This document shows, one piece after another, positions 1-9,294 of a stretch of DNA of 64,000 bases. The notes under the pieces are model-generated. The model saw nothing but the letters and a program-made list of their open reading frames with translations. It had not been told where the DNA came from and did not search any database. Position 1 is the stretch's first letter, and every line of letters starts with the position of its first letter. The translations under genes were made by a program, and so were the position numbers. Origin of the DNA: Ditylenchus dipsaci (Eukaryota > Nematoda > Chromadorea > Rhabditida > Anguinidae); NCBI GenBank assembly GCA_004194705.1, contig SADC01000026.1, positions 62,001 to 126,000 on the forward strand. The letters are read 5' to 3'.

Positions 1-263
1 TTAGACTCTTATTTTTAGGTGATCTATATCCTCTCGACAAAAAGATTATTCATTATATCGCATGCACCTGTCAGCCGTTCTCAATAGTGGAGGAGGATAG
101 CCGGAAAACGCCGAAAAACTGATTTTCCTCAACAAAAACTTGCCTCTGTTGAATTTTAAGTATTAATTGTTATCGTCTAGTCATTTGTTTCGTCTGTTGT
201 GGTGGTTATCCCGGTGTAAATAAAAATATTTGATGGAACTGATGGATTTTTTGCTCATCTGTA

Positions 264-384
264 ACATCGCATCCAAATTTTAAGGCAAAACATCGCAGCG
301 ATGTATCGCACCCGAATTCCGACATCGCATCGCAACATCGCACGCAAAATTGTTAAGCGAAAAACATCGCATCGTAACATCGCC
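264..384. repeat. CATCGCA short-motif cluster
   Basis: The motif CATCGCA and close variants (ACATCGCATCGCAACATCGC and similar) recur about eight times in 120 bp, partly as inverted copies (GCAGCGATGTATCGCA). No reading frame is maintained. This looks like a decayed simple repeat or the end of a MITE. The rest of 1-1041 shows no convincing gene. Confidence 0.6.
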
Positions 385-619
385 AAAGCCCAAATCAACA
401 GCCCTAACTCAAAGTTGTAGTGTCAACATTTTTAAAAATGAAAATTCAACTTCACTCCAACTTTGAGTCATATCTCAGCGACTAACAATTTTTTTTAAAT
501 TCTGCTTTCTGATTCGAATTCCTGAGGTATTTTTGCTTACTACCGTGCCTCAGAATGAAGTTTTGCAGCTAAAAATGGCTAATTTTTTGAAAAATAACAA
601 AAATTTTTGCAAGGGGGGG

Positions 620-958
620 GGGGTGCACTTGGGCTTTTACGCAATTTGGGAATCTTGAATCCGCACGGGACCAACCTAATTTGGTCAATAATGTTTTCGA
701 ATTTTTTTGCATGTAAATCTTTTCAAAATGTAGAACAGTTTACTAGTCAAGCATTGCCAGATCGGACGACTTACCGTAATTACACTGCACCATAACTACT
801 CATATGAGTCAGTGTTAAAATTTTTACTCATAAATGATATTAAAATTTTCAAAAAAAAAATAACTCAAAAACATTTTGGACAAAATCAAAGTGGTCTCGC
901 GCAAATTCGAATTCCGCAAATGCTGACCAAGTTTCATGGTCTTTCAATAAATCAAGCT
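620..958. mobile_element. Decayed copy of the TTAA-AGGACCAT MITE family
   Basis: The segment carries the signature interior of the family best seen at 18120-18490: CGGGACCA, then TTTGCATGTAAAT, then TTTACTAGTC, GCCAGATCGGACGAC and ACTGCACCATAA, followed by an inverted GTGGTC and CATGGTCTTT at the right end. The left terminus is eroded, so the borders are approximate. Confidence 0.55.
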
Positions 959-1041
959 CCACTGTACTAAGTTTTTCTACAACAGTGAAAAATTGATTTG
1001 TTACTGTATTATGAAATTAAAATTTTAACTTTTATTCTCAG

Positions 1042-1215
1042 AAATATTTTGCAGGCTTTGAATTGCTTAATGTCTTCACGAGCAATGAAACTCCACACGA
1101 TTTAAGCATTGAAGATCTGGAAAAAGACTTCGCATTGTCATCTTTTGAACACATGGTGTTTGTTTTAAGAAAACCGAAATCTTTTATAAACTTATTCTCT
1201 GCTTCACAAAAATAA
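1042..1215 (+). CDS. Terminal exon of an unrecognised gene
   Basis: A clean reading frame of 57 codons begins right after a good 3' splice site (TTTATTCTCAG) and ends at TAA (1213-1215). The peptide begins KYFAGFELLNVF, contains the acidic stretch DLSIEDLEKDF, then EHMVFVLRKPKSF, and ends FSASQK. Codon use and residue mix look like real coding sequence, unlike the surrounding repeats. An AATAAA lies 22 bp after the stop. No upstream exon was found between 1 and 1041, so the rest of the gene probably lies beyond the left edge of the window. I do not recognise the family; the peptide has no obvious membrane segment or cysteine motif. Confidence 0.6.
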   Translation, partial: KYFAGFELLNVFTSNETPHDLSIEDLEKDFALSSFEHMVFVLRKPKSFINLFSASQK

Positions 1216-1237
1216 TAATTGTTTTATGAGAAAAATT

Positions 1238-1243
1238 AATAAA
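1238..1243 (+). terminator. Polyadenylation signal AATAAA
   Basis: A canonical AATAAA lies 22 bp downstream of the TAA that closes the exon at 1042-1215. The spacing supports that exon being the last one. Confidence 0.55.
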
Positions 1244-1299
1244 TATAAGCCTTTCTTCGTCTTCTTACAGTCAATTATTAGACAGCAGATGAAGTGCAA

Positions 1300-1545
1300 A
1301 CGGTACTTACGTATTTCCTCTAATAAGCGCCCCGCTCTAATAAGCGCCCACCCCCTCGACTTTGTGGGTCTGAATCTCAGTGTAGAAGCAATATTTTGCG
1401 AAACTGTCTGATACGTTTTCTTAACTCCTACAAGCTCTACCGATTTCACTTTTTAGATTTTGGTTGAGCACCCAAAAATCTCGAAATCGAATTCCAAATT
1501 TTCCGATTCTCGGCGGTTTGAAAAATAAGCGCCCCAAAATACGGT
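1300..1545. mobile_element. TACCGTAT-family MITE, decayed left end
   Basis: Repeated CTAATAAGCGCCC units are followed by the family core (CTGATACGTTTTCTTAACTC, AAGCTCTACCGATT, TTTGGTTGAGCACCC, TTTTCCGATT), then AATAAGCGCCCCAAAATACGG at the right end. The core is shared with 16049-16312, 20455-20720, 22095-22358 and 32906-33157. The left TACCGTAT terminus is not recognisable. Confidence 0.6.
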
Positions 1546-1752
1546 ATCCCGTTTACTCCGCACCCTCAAATTTTTGGAAAGTGACCCAAAAACAGTTCCC
1601 ATCTACTAACTCATGAAGACCATATGGTTTTTTAGGGTATTTCAGGGGGCAAGTAAAAAAGGGCTAATGAGCCGAATGGCACTGGTACCCACATATACAT
1701 GCTTATACCACAGTTTCTATATCCGAAAGGCTCTCAATAGTAAAAAATATCC

Positions 1753-1990
1753 AAAAATTATCACTTTTTCGGCGCTACTTGGATATAACCTCCCCCCCCC
1801 CACCCCCAAATCAACTTTTTTCAAAGTGTTTCCAAACACCCTATATCGACCTAAAATGGCCTCAGAAGTTCAAAAAGGCATTATTTTTGAGTTCTGGTCA
1901 ATAAAAAGCTGAGTTTTGGGACCACCCAAAATCACCCATTTTGACCATTTTAAAGGGATTTAGGTCTGTATTGTGGTGAAAAAGGACCAA
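1753..1990 (+). repeat. Dispersed repeat with poly-C tract and GTGTTTCCAAACACC hairpin
   Basis: The segment reads CGGCGCTACTTGGATATAACC, a C-rich tract, GTGTTTCCAAACACCCTATA, then GGTCCTTTT-type sequence. An inverted copy lies at 42585-42785 and partial copies at 35340-35420 and 58960-59045. No terminal duplication could be defined. Confidence 0.6.
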
Positions 1991-2141
1991 AAGGGACAAA
2001 TTTTTAACAAAAAGGAAGATACTGAACATAGTTTTGTTGACTGGGGCCTACTGCATAAAAAAAACTCTGATATGCATGCTTTTTCATGCATCCAGAGTCA
2101 CTTTCGAGTGATTTGCGTCTAAGAGTAAACAACGAAGGCCT

Positions 2142-2555
2142 TTACTCCATGCTCAAACTGGTATCTTTATTAGTGCACCCGAGTACAATGGGAACGGAGA
2201 TATAATCTGGAGACATATTACAACTGGACAATGAATTACTAGATAATGATTTACGAGAGGAGCATTCTGGAGCATCTGAGTCCACCACAGCAGGAGAAGA
2301 CACGACTGGAGAGCCACTGGCTTCTTTGGCTGGGATGACTAGAGCTTCTTCTTCCTCATCATCACTGTCTGAGTAGAATGACTGGAGATGTTCCGCGCAT
2401 TCCGCGCACTTGAGGTGCGCACCAAAGACCCAGCTAGAGGAACAACTTCTCGTATTGCAAGTGGGAGCGCGGACAGGAGGAGGAGATCGAAACCATACGG
2501 AGGGAATCCCGCATGCTGGAGGTCTCAACTGGCATCTCAACTGAGATTGTACCAA
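2142..2555 (-). CDS. Hypothetical open frame, Ser/acidic-rich
   Basis: This 137-codon open frame has a more balanced composition than the flanking DNA. It encodes a Cys-containing N-terminal half followed by an acidic, Ser-rich segment (YSDSDDEEEEALVIP) and a Ser-rich tail (SSRKSLSSNSLSSCN). It could be a real terminal exon, because coding-like residue use continues to the stop. However, its C-terminal edge runs up to a copy of the dispersed hairpin repeat (CCAGAGTCACTTTCGAG), no splice acceptor was defined, and no domain is recognised. It may be part of an old mobile-element gene. Confidence 0.3.
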   Translation of the reverse strand: MVQSQLRCQLRPPACGIPSVWFRSPPPVRAPTCNTRSCSSSWVFGAHLKCAECAEHLQSFYSDSDDEEEEALVIPAKEASGSPVVSSPAVVDSDAPECSSRKSLSSNSLSSCNMSPDYISVPIVLGCTNKDTSLSME

Positions 2556-2759
2556 AACTTATAATTTCACTAACCTTAGACATCCGAGAGCAAGCTTCAA
2601 AATCAAGATCCACAAAATAGAATTATGATTTTGAAACTAGACTCCCTATGTCTACTGAATCTGGACAAGACAAGTCCTTATTTGAACTTGCCTGTTTGAA
2701 AAATGGACTAAATTAGGGATGCAACAGGTTTCTAAGTGAAACCTATTGTCTTGACTGGA

Positions 2760-2991
2760 AAAGTCGTTCGACTGATCGCAACAATCCTTACATAAGGTAT
2801 GTGGTGTGAGCATCTCAACCTCAAGCAACCAAGCCCCTGCGCCCACGAAGGGGGCTTGGGGAGGGGGCTCTTGCGCAGGGGGCTTGGTTTGTTAGAAATG
2901 CGCGCACTTATTTACCTTGAACATAATTCCGAGCAACACTCTTCAAGAAAAATGCATTTAGAACTATTTTTGCCCAGCTCCAGTGACCAAA
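2760..2991 (-). repeat. Dispersed hairpin repeat (AAGCCCCCTGCGCC family)
   Basis: The core is an imperfect GC-rich hairpin of CAAGCCCCTGCGCCC against GCGCAGGGGGCTTGG, flanked by AAGGTATGTG...GCATCTCAAC and the opposite-strand counterpart GCGCGCACTTATTTACCTT. It ends at TTGCCCAGCTCCAGTGACC. Other copies are at 9737, 32398, 43088, 44065, 45770 and 46725. Confidence 0.7.
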
Positions 2992-2999
2992 ACATGATA

Positions 3000-4910
3000 A
3001 AATATTTTTTCATTACCTTAAAATGTTTTGGCGGGAATTGCTAAGGAATTGCTGGATTGCTCGGTTCGAAAAAAAATCATCACCTAGATATCCTATAATC
3101 TGGGATACTTAACTATCTCGGATAACTGACCCCTGTATTGTCTTTTTCACTGACAACAAAGCCCTTTATCTGTTTTCAAATTACTTTTCTAGCACTTCCA
3201 AAAAAGGGTTGACCACTATCGAAAAAGTCGATTTTGGGGTTGGCTGGAGAGGTTGGAGTTTTAATCGAGTATGTCCAAATACTGAGGGAGAAGATATTCC
3301 CGATGAGATATTTTTGCGGGTGGGGTACAAACGAGTGGCGCCAAATATTTATTGTTTCCGTTCTCTTAGTGTCCCAGATCTAGAGATAAAAAAGTCAGTC
3401 AATGTTGCGTACAAACCTTTGTAAACAATTTCAAGGTCTTTTTAACCTTTCAATTTCACACAAAGAACTTTTGCTATTTTTAATTGTTCCAAGCGAGACA
3501 CCATATTTATTGTGTCTGTTCTCTTTAGGCCTTTAAAGATCTAGAGATAAAAAATTAGTCAATGTTGCTTGCATCTACTTCTAAACATTATTCAAGGTCT
3601 TTCTTATTTGTCGTGATAAGTTTATTGTATCCGATTTTGTGAAAAAGGTACTTACTTCTGGAGGAGTGGGGGGGGGGGTTTTATATTAATTTGAGAATAA
3701 TGTTAAAACGTCTCTTAGATAATTTTATTCGCCAAAAAACGACAAAGAAGCTATTTTATGACACTTTCGTGCATTAAAAACTTTTTTTTTAACTAACAAA
3801 ATAACCAACCTCTTGATTCGCTTTGGTCCCCAAGGCAAAACTTGAATTTTGACTAATTCTTTTTCCAAAAAATTGATTTTTCATTTAGGAAGTGTCAGAA
3901 AATACCTTTAATATTATTCTGAGCCTAAAAAGTTGAGTCGGGAATGTTTAAACACTTTTTGAAATCAATATAAAATGCGCTCATCGCCCAACCCCCCTCG
4001 AAGTGCACAAGTGCCACAAAATCCTAGAGACTGAATAATTCTCGACCTTCCAAAGATTAAGGCACATTTCCAAAATTTTAAAAACAAGTGTGATTGAGAG
4101 TGTTAAATGATTGAGATTTGCTTTTGACAGCAAAATGATGAATTTTTAAAATTCTTTTATTTTTTGTTGAGCACTGTTGAAAGCCTACTTTTTGAAAAAT
4201 TCAAAAAAATTATTATAATGACAATGACATAACAATGTGACCTATTTTATGCTGCCAGCGATCTGACCCCGTACTACACACAAATGCTGAATGGCGCAAA
4301 ATGAATTGCGCTTAAAATAATGTTCTGCCCCACAATGAATTCGAATTGATTCAAATGAGAACTATTTATTAGATATTCACATTTTTTGACTGAAAATTTT
4401 CCTGGACTAACACTATTTATTTTGCTCATTCGCTAGCTTGCATATGATTTACTATTCAAGGAAACCAACCTTTGAAATAAATGTATGCAGAAAGCGGTCT
4501 ATTAATGCGTTTTTAAATCCGACCATCCCAACAATTTGCTGAGTATGAATCTTGCAACAAATACAAAAACTTAAATGGACATTGTCAAAGGCAAATATAT
4601 GCTCGCGTTTCAGCTTATGAGTTTCAGGGAGGGACAAATCGCGCGCCGGAAGTGGCTCACCAGAAAGTTGCGCGCCGCGAAAGCGAGCGCGGAAAATTGG
4701 TAGCTCAAAATATATTACATTTTTTGATGGGTTTCACAAATAACATTCTTCTCTTTAAATGTCCATGTGAAACCCATCGAAATTTTTTTCTCCTATTTAT
4801 ATTTTTGGCACTCAATTACTCCGTAAGCAATTTGTCGGCGCAATTTTCGCACATGCAGTTTCAGTTGTGTGAACAATTTCAAACCTTGATTAAAAAGTTG
4901 GTCCTATAAC
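3000..4910. other. Gene-free AT-rich stretch
   Basis: I see no exon with paired splice sites here. The stretch holds a diverged internal repetition at 3209-3420 versus 3480-3620 (CTAGAGATAAAAAA.TCAGTCAATGTTG) and a fragment of the CCAAGGCAAAA repeat family around 3830-3990. Short open frames look random. Confidence 0.5.
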
Positions 4911-5125
4911 CCTTTAAAGACTACAGGGTGACCCAAAAAAATTCGGCCACCTTAAAAAAGTTGAAGTACGTAACCCCTTGCCTGGTCGGTTTCCGATCTT
5001 TGAGTGGCAAGCCCTCGGAACCTCCTCAACAATGCCGGCTGTGATAAAGAGAAACACCACAGAGCTCCTAGGTAGCTTAACCACTGCCATCGATTTCCTG
5101 GGGAAATCGATGTGGCAAGAACTAC

Positions 5126-5369
5126 TACCGTATATGCTCTATTAATTAGACACCCCCTAAGTTCAAAATCGTGTTTTGGCATTGTGTTTTTGACCCACTT
5201 TTTGATCACTTCTCTCAGGCAAGTTACCAACCATTTGATAGCTCATCTTCTAGCTACAAAATGGGTGGTAACTTGCTGAGAGAAGTGATCAAAAAGTGGG
5301 TCAAAAAACACAATGCCAAAAACACGATTTTGAACTTAGGGGTGTCTAATTAATAGAGCATATACGGTA
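5126..5369. mobile_element. Palindromic MITE with TACCGTATATGCTC ends
   Basis: A near-perfect foldback: left TACCGTATATGCTCTATTAA is matched at the right by TTAATAGAGCATATACGGTA. The arms continue through ATCGTGTTTTGGCATTGTG and GACCCACTTTTTGATCACTT to a short loop near 5255. A related body, with different ends, forms the element at 14671-15878. Ends and size suggest a non-autonomous DNA transposon. Confidence 0.8.
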
Positions 5370-5469
5370 CGCAATTTTTTTCAAGTGGCCGCGTTTTTTC
5401 AGGCCATCCTGTAGAATCTGCGCCACTGCTGAGTTCTAGCGGAACGGAAGGAGAGAGATTGGACACAGC

Positions 5470-5487
5470 AAGAGAGAGAGAGAGAGC
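5470..5487. repeat. GA microsatellite
   Basis: A short run of (AG)n, about nine units, in non-coding sequence. Confidence 0.7.
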
Positions 5488-6887
5488 ACACAACTAGCTT
5501 TATTCTTTATTCCGCTAACGACTGACCGAAAACAGACGTTCAGATCCGTATATACTAACAAGGACAACGAACAGCGTTACAACGAATCAAGACCTAAGGA
5601 CAACGAATCAAGTTGTAATTGTCTAAATTAAACTAAAGCCGTAAGGAACTCCAAAATGTTCTTTAAATCTAGATTTTTTTTTCAAAAGTTTCGTGAAATC
5701 CAGGGTCTGCTAAATTGAGAGTGGGCTGTTTGTTGACATAGAAAGGAAATCCGTCTCTTTCTTCACGGATTTCTTTAAATTCTTTGAAAACTCTGCAAGC
5801 TCTACATCTGGCTCTCCTACTTTGGATTAGACATCGCAGAAGCTAAATGGTAGAACAATGGTTAAATTTATATAAAAGTCTTAAAAACGAACAAAATGAA
5901 CAAGAAAATTTCGAAAATTTGCCGTTTTCTTGCAAATCGCGCTACATTTTGAAAATGAAGGACAAATTAAAGACACTGAGCAAATAAAGAACAAAAAGGA
6001 CGTTTCCAAGCCCTGGGTGTATCTCCTTTCGTATTTGCTCCTCCATGGAAATCGTTTCAATTCTAATTAAACCACATTATAGCTGCTATTTCGAATTTTT
6101 CTGGCTGTTAACTTCATTTTTCACATTTCATTTACCAAATATAAATTGAAAAATATGAATTGAAGTATACTGCTGACTATATTTTACTTCAAGTCAAAAA
6201 TTTAAACACTTTGACCAAAAAGCAATCCTGTAAATCTTCCCAATTGATTCATTTTAAGCTGCATTCAGCTCGATCACTGAGAAAAGTGTGAAAAAATTAA
6301 GTTTTCACACTGAGGATGTCGAAGCAGCAATCTTATAAATGTGGTTTAATTTGAACTATTTCCAGAAACGGAAAGGAGGTACACTCCCCCTCCCCCTTTT
6401 AAATAAATTACAATTTGCGTAAAATAAATTACAATTTCTAAATAAATTACAATTTTCTAAATAAATTACAATTTTCCGCTCCCTCACTCACTCAACCTTA
6501 GTGCCCGACCTTAGTCGAATCAGCTTAGAAGACCAAGGAATTTTTTTCACTTTTTTCCGCACTTTTCACATTGAGTCTCAAAAGTTGGTTATTTATTTTA
6601 AAAAAATTAATCATTTATGTACAAAAAATGCAGTCGAAAATTTTGAAAAAATTACTTTGCTGATTTGACTGGCCATAGGTTCAAATGAGATGAAGGGGGA
6701 TTCTTAGAATCAGTTTAGTCAAATTTTTTAGATAAATTTCTGGTTACATTTCTTCATTTATATAAACTCATTTTTTACTTTTAGAGGTTTCGAAAATCCA
6801 CCAGTCTACCTTTTAGATAAAAGTACGACCGTTGAAAATGGCTACTCCTCCGTTTTGCTCAAGGTTTTCTTTTCAAGCTAACAAATA

Positions 6888-7587
6888 CAGTCAAAACTCG
6901 TCTCAATGAAACGGCGCTAGTAGGAATACCCAAATTTTAAAAATTTTTTTTTCAAAATTTAAAATTGTTTAAAATTTAAAAAAAAATCCAACGCACAAGA
7001 ATTACTTAGAAATAGTAAAAACCTGATTTTGAAAAAATTTGTTGGGGGTATTCGCTACTAAGGTCACGAAAACTCTGGGGACCGGAAAAAAGTTCGGCGC
7101 TACTCGGTTATAGAGTACACTTGATCATAAAATGCATATAAAGTCTATTTTTGCCATGGCCGAGTTGAAAAACATGGTGAAGCAGCTAAAAAAAAGTGGC
7201 CCCTGTATTATTCCCTTCCCCTCCCAATACAGCCCTTGAACCCTATTTTAATTGCTTTCTGGACCTTTACGGCGAAATTATTGCTTAAAAAATGTTTTGA
7301 CCACTCCTAAAAATCTTGATTTTTGGGGTGGGGGGGGGGGTGGTTATAACCGAGTAGGTCCGATTTTTTGGGGGGGGGGGGATTCCCGAGTAGCGTCAAA
7401 GTTTCGTTAAGTTGGAAATTCGTTAATTTTGTGGGTTGCGAACAATTTTTGAAAAGTTTTGTAAAGTCTGGATCTGCGTTAAGTTGAGGGTTCGTTTAGT
7501 TAGATAGGACTAACCAAACCGAGATCAGAGCCTCATTAAGTTGGATTTTTCGTTAAGTCGATGGTTTGTCGAGACGAGGTTTGACTG
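6888..7587. mobile_element. pogo/Tigger-like MITE, CAGTCAAAACTCGTCTC ends
   Basis: The left end CAGTCAAAACTCGTCTC and the right end GAGACGAGGTTTGACTG are inverted and each is flanked by TA, the target duplication of Tc1/mariner/pogo elements. The interior contains a poly-G foldback sequence of the GCTACTG/poly-C family, probably a nested insertion. No transposase is visible. Confidence 0.7.
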
Positions 7588-7938
7588 TACCATAAAATAA
7601 GTAATTTGACTGCATTTTTGGCAGGTGAAGTCACGTAAAACGCTGACACATGACTTGCTTTGCTTTTTTCTCAATAGCTTTTATGTCAACCTGGAAAATT
7701 GTTACCACAAAAATAGATTGAATCCAGGCGCAGGGTAGGCCAGCATATATTAATACAGACGCCTAAATTAGACCATAGATCTTTAAATCGATTTCACACT
7801 ACCCTCCCAGTCGAATGAGATTGGATATGAAAGCAATTTTTTTTTGAAATTCGTACTTTTAACGCTACTGGAATATAGCACACCAAACCAACACACCTCC
7901 CCCAAAAAGCTACTGGAGTATGACCCTCCACCCAACCA

Positions 7939-8302
7939 GTGCTGTGAATGGCACCGGTGCGGCACGGCACCGGCTGCACCGGCACCCGCATCACCGGCGC
8001 CCGGTGCGGTGCTTGGTGCCGAAATTCTGGAGGTCGGTGACCTTGCGGTGCGGCACCAGCAGTGGTGTGTATCATACCCGGCAACAGCTAACTAAGGTAT
8101 AATTCGCCTCAAAACAGCATAATAATGTCGAAAACATTGAAATAGCCGAGAACACCTTTTGATCGTTTCCAGCGCATAAGAATTACTTAGAAATGGTTAG
8201 GGTGCCCGGTGCCGAAAATTTGAAGGCTGGTGCCGGTGACGAAATTCTGGAGGTCGGTTCCCGCTGCGGTGCTGGTGCCGAAATTCCAAAATTTACAGCA
8301 CT
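7939..8302. mobile_element. Possible hAT-like MITE with GC-rich GCACCGG arrays
   Basis: The left end CAGTGCTGTGAA and right end TTTACAGCACTG are inverted and begin with the CAGTG typical of hAT ends. The interior is a cluster of GGTGCCG/GCACCGG motifs, and CTGGAGGTCGGTG occurs twice. The flanking 8-mers are only loosely similar, so the target duplication is not convincing. A similar GC-rich patch lies at 23970-24040. Confidence 0.45.
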
Positions 8303-8434
8303 GCTCCAACACAAAAAATTCATATTCGCTTTTCAATCATCTATATAATCATCTACGTATATGAAAAATAGCGCAGTCAAAAAATTTCGAAAAACTGCCT
8401 CGGTCTTCCAAACATGTGAAATTTTTGTCGCTCG

Positions 8435-9010
8435 CATTTTTCCGCATTTATCGCATTTTTCACTTATTTAAAAATCATGTTTCAATGACTCCTAAGTAAT
8501 TTTTATGTGCTTACAACGATAAGCAAGTTATTTTGTGACACTTTCCCACATAAAAATAAATGTTTAAAAAAAAAATTTTGACCAAAATATGACTTTTGCC
8601 TTGGGGACCAAGGTAAATCACCTTATATTAAGGTATTCTACGCCGTTTTGGTCACTGGAGCTGGGCAAAAAGAGCCACTATAGGCATTTTTAATCAAGAG
8701 TCTTTCTCGGATTATGTCTAAGGTAAGTGAGTGCGATGCATAAAAATGTTTGCATACCAGAGTTTCTTCTTGCGGTAGGCCCAGTCAACAAAACTATGTT
8801 CAAATTCCATCTTTTTGTGGTTTCCAGATACCCTTTCAGGTTGGATTGCCTTTGGGGACCAAGGCAAAAAGTCAAATTTTAGTCAAAAATTTTTTTCCAA
8901 AAAACGATTTTTGTGTAAAAAAATGTCAGAAATGACTTTGATATAGTTTTAAGCACATAAAAGTTACTTATAAGTCATTTAAACATGATTTTCCAATAAG
9001 TGAAAATGCG
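8435..9010. repeat. Inverted pair of the TTGGGGACCAAGG repeat family
   Basis: The arm at 8440-8620 (CACTTATTTAAAAATCATGTTT ... TTTGCCTTGGGGACCAAGG) is mirrored at 8845-9005 (TTTGGGGACCAAGGCAAAAAG ... AACATGATTTTCCAATAAGTG). Between them lies part of the dispersed hairpin repeat (GTCACTGGAGCTGGGC). Related copies are at 42835-43010 and 43330-43500. Confidence 0.6.
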
Positions 9011-9120
9011 CGCCAGCTAAATAACTGCCCACAATTGAACCACATGAGACACGTAAAGCTAACAGCTAGTGTCTCAGAAGTTAAAGTTTGTATTTAAAAC
9101 TTCAATAAAAATCTCTCATT

Positions 9121-9138
9121 GAAATTTTTTAGGTTCTT
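9121..9138 (+). promoter_or_regulatory. Splice acceptor 6 bp before a start codon (possible trans-splice site)
   Basis: GAAATTTTTTAG|GTTCTT precedes the ATG at 9139. A pyrimidine-rich acceptor only 6 bp from the start codon leaves almost no 5' leader in the exon. This is typical of spliced-leader addition, but a short cis-spliced 5' UTR exon is equally possible. Confidence 0.35.
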
Positions 9139-9294
9139 ATGAAATTTCGTCTTTACAATAATTCTATGGTTTATTTGATCTTAACAACAATTTCTTTCGT
9201 TACTCTAAGCTTTTACCTGCGTTTACTTATTTCTTCAATAATACCTCACAACAAAATTTTACGTTGATTTGAAGGACCTTGTGAAAATGAAAAT
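9139..9294 (+). CDS. Copy 1 exon 1: signal-anchor exon
   Basis: Begins ATG with MKFRLYNNS, then a hydrophobic segment (MVYLILTTISFVTLSFYLRL, about residues 9-28), giving basic-inside, type II topology. The frame meets TGA at CGTTGA. Shifting by two bases within the A4/T4 run at about 9251-9260 gives FYVDLKDLVKMK up to a good donor (AAAAT|GTAAGA), in exactly the phase exon 2 needs. The assignment to this gene rests on that phase match and on the order. Confidence 0.5.
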
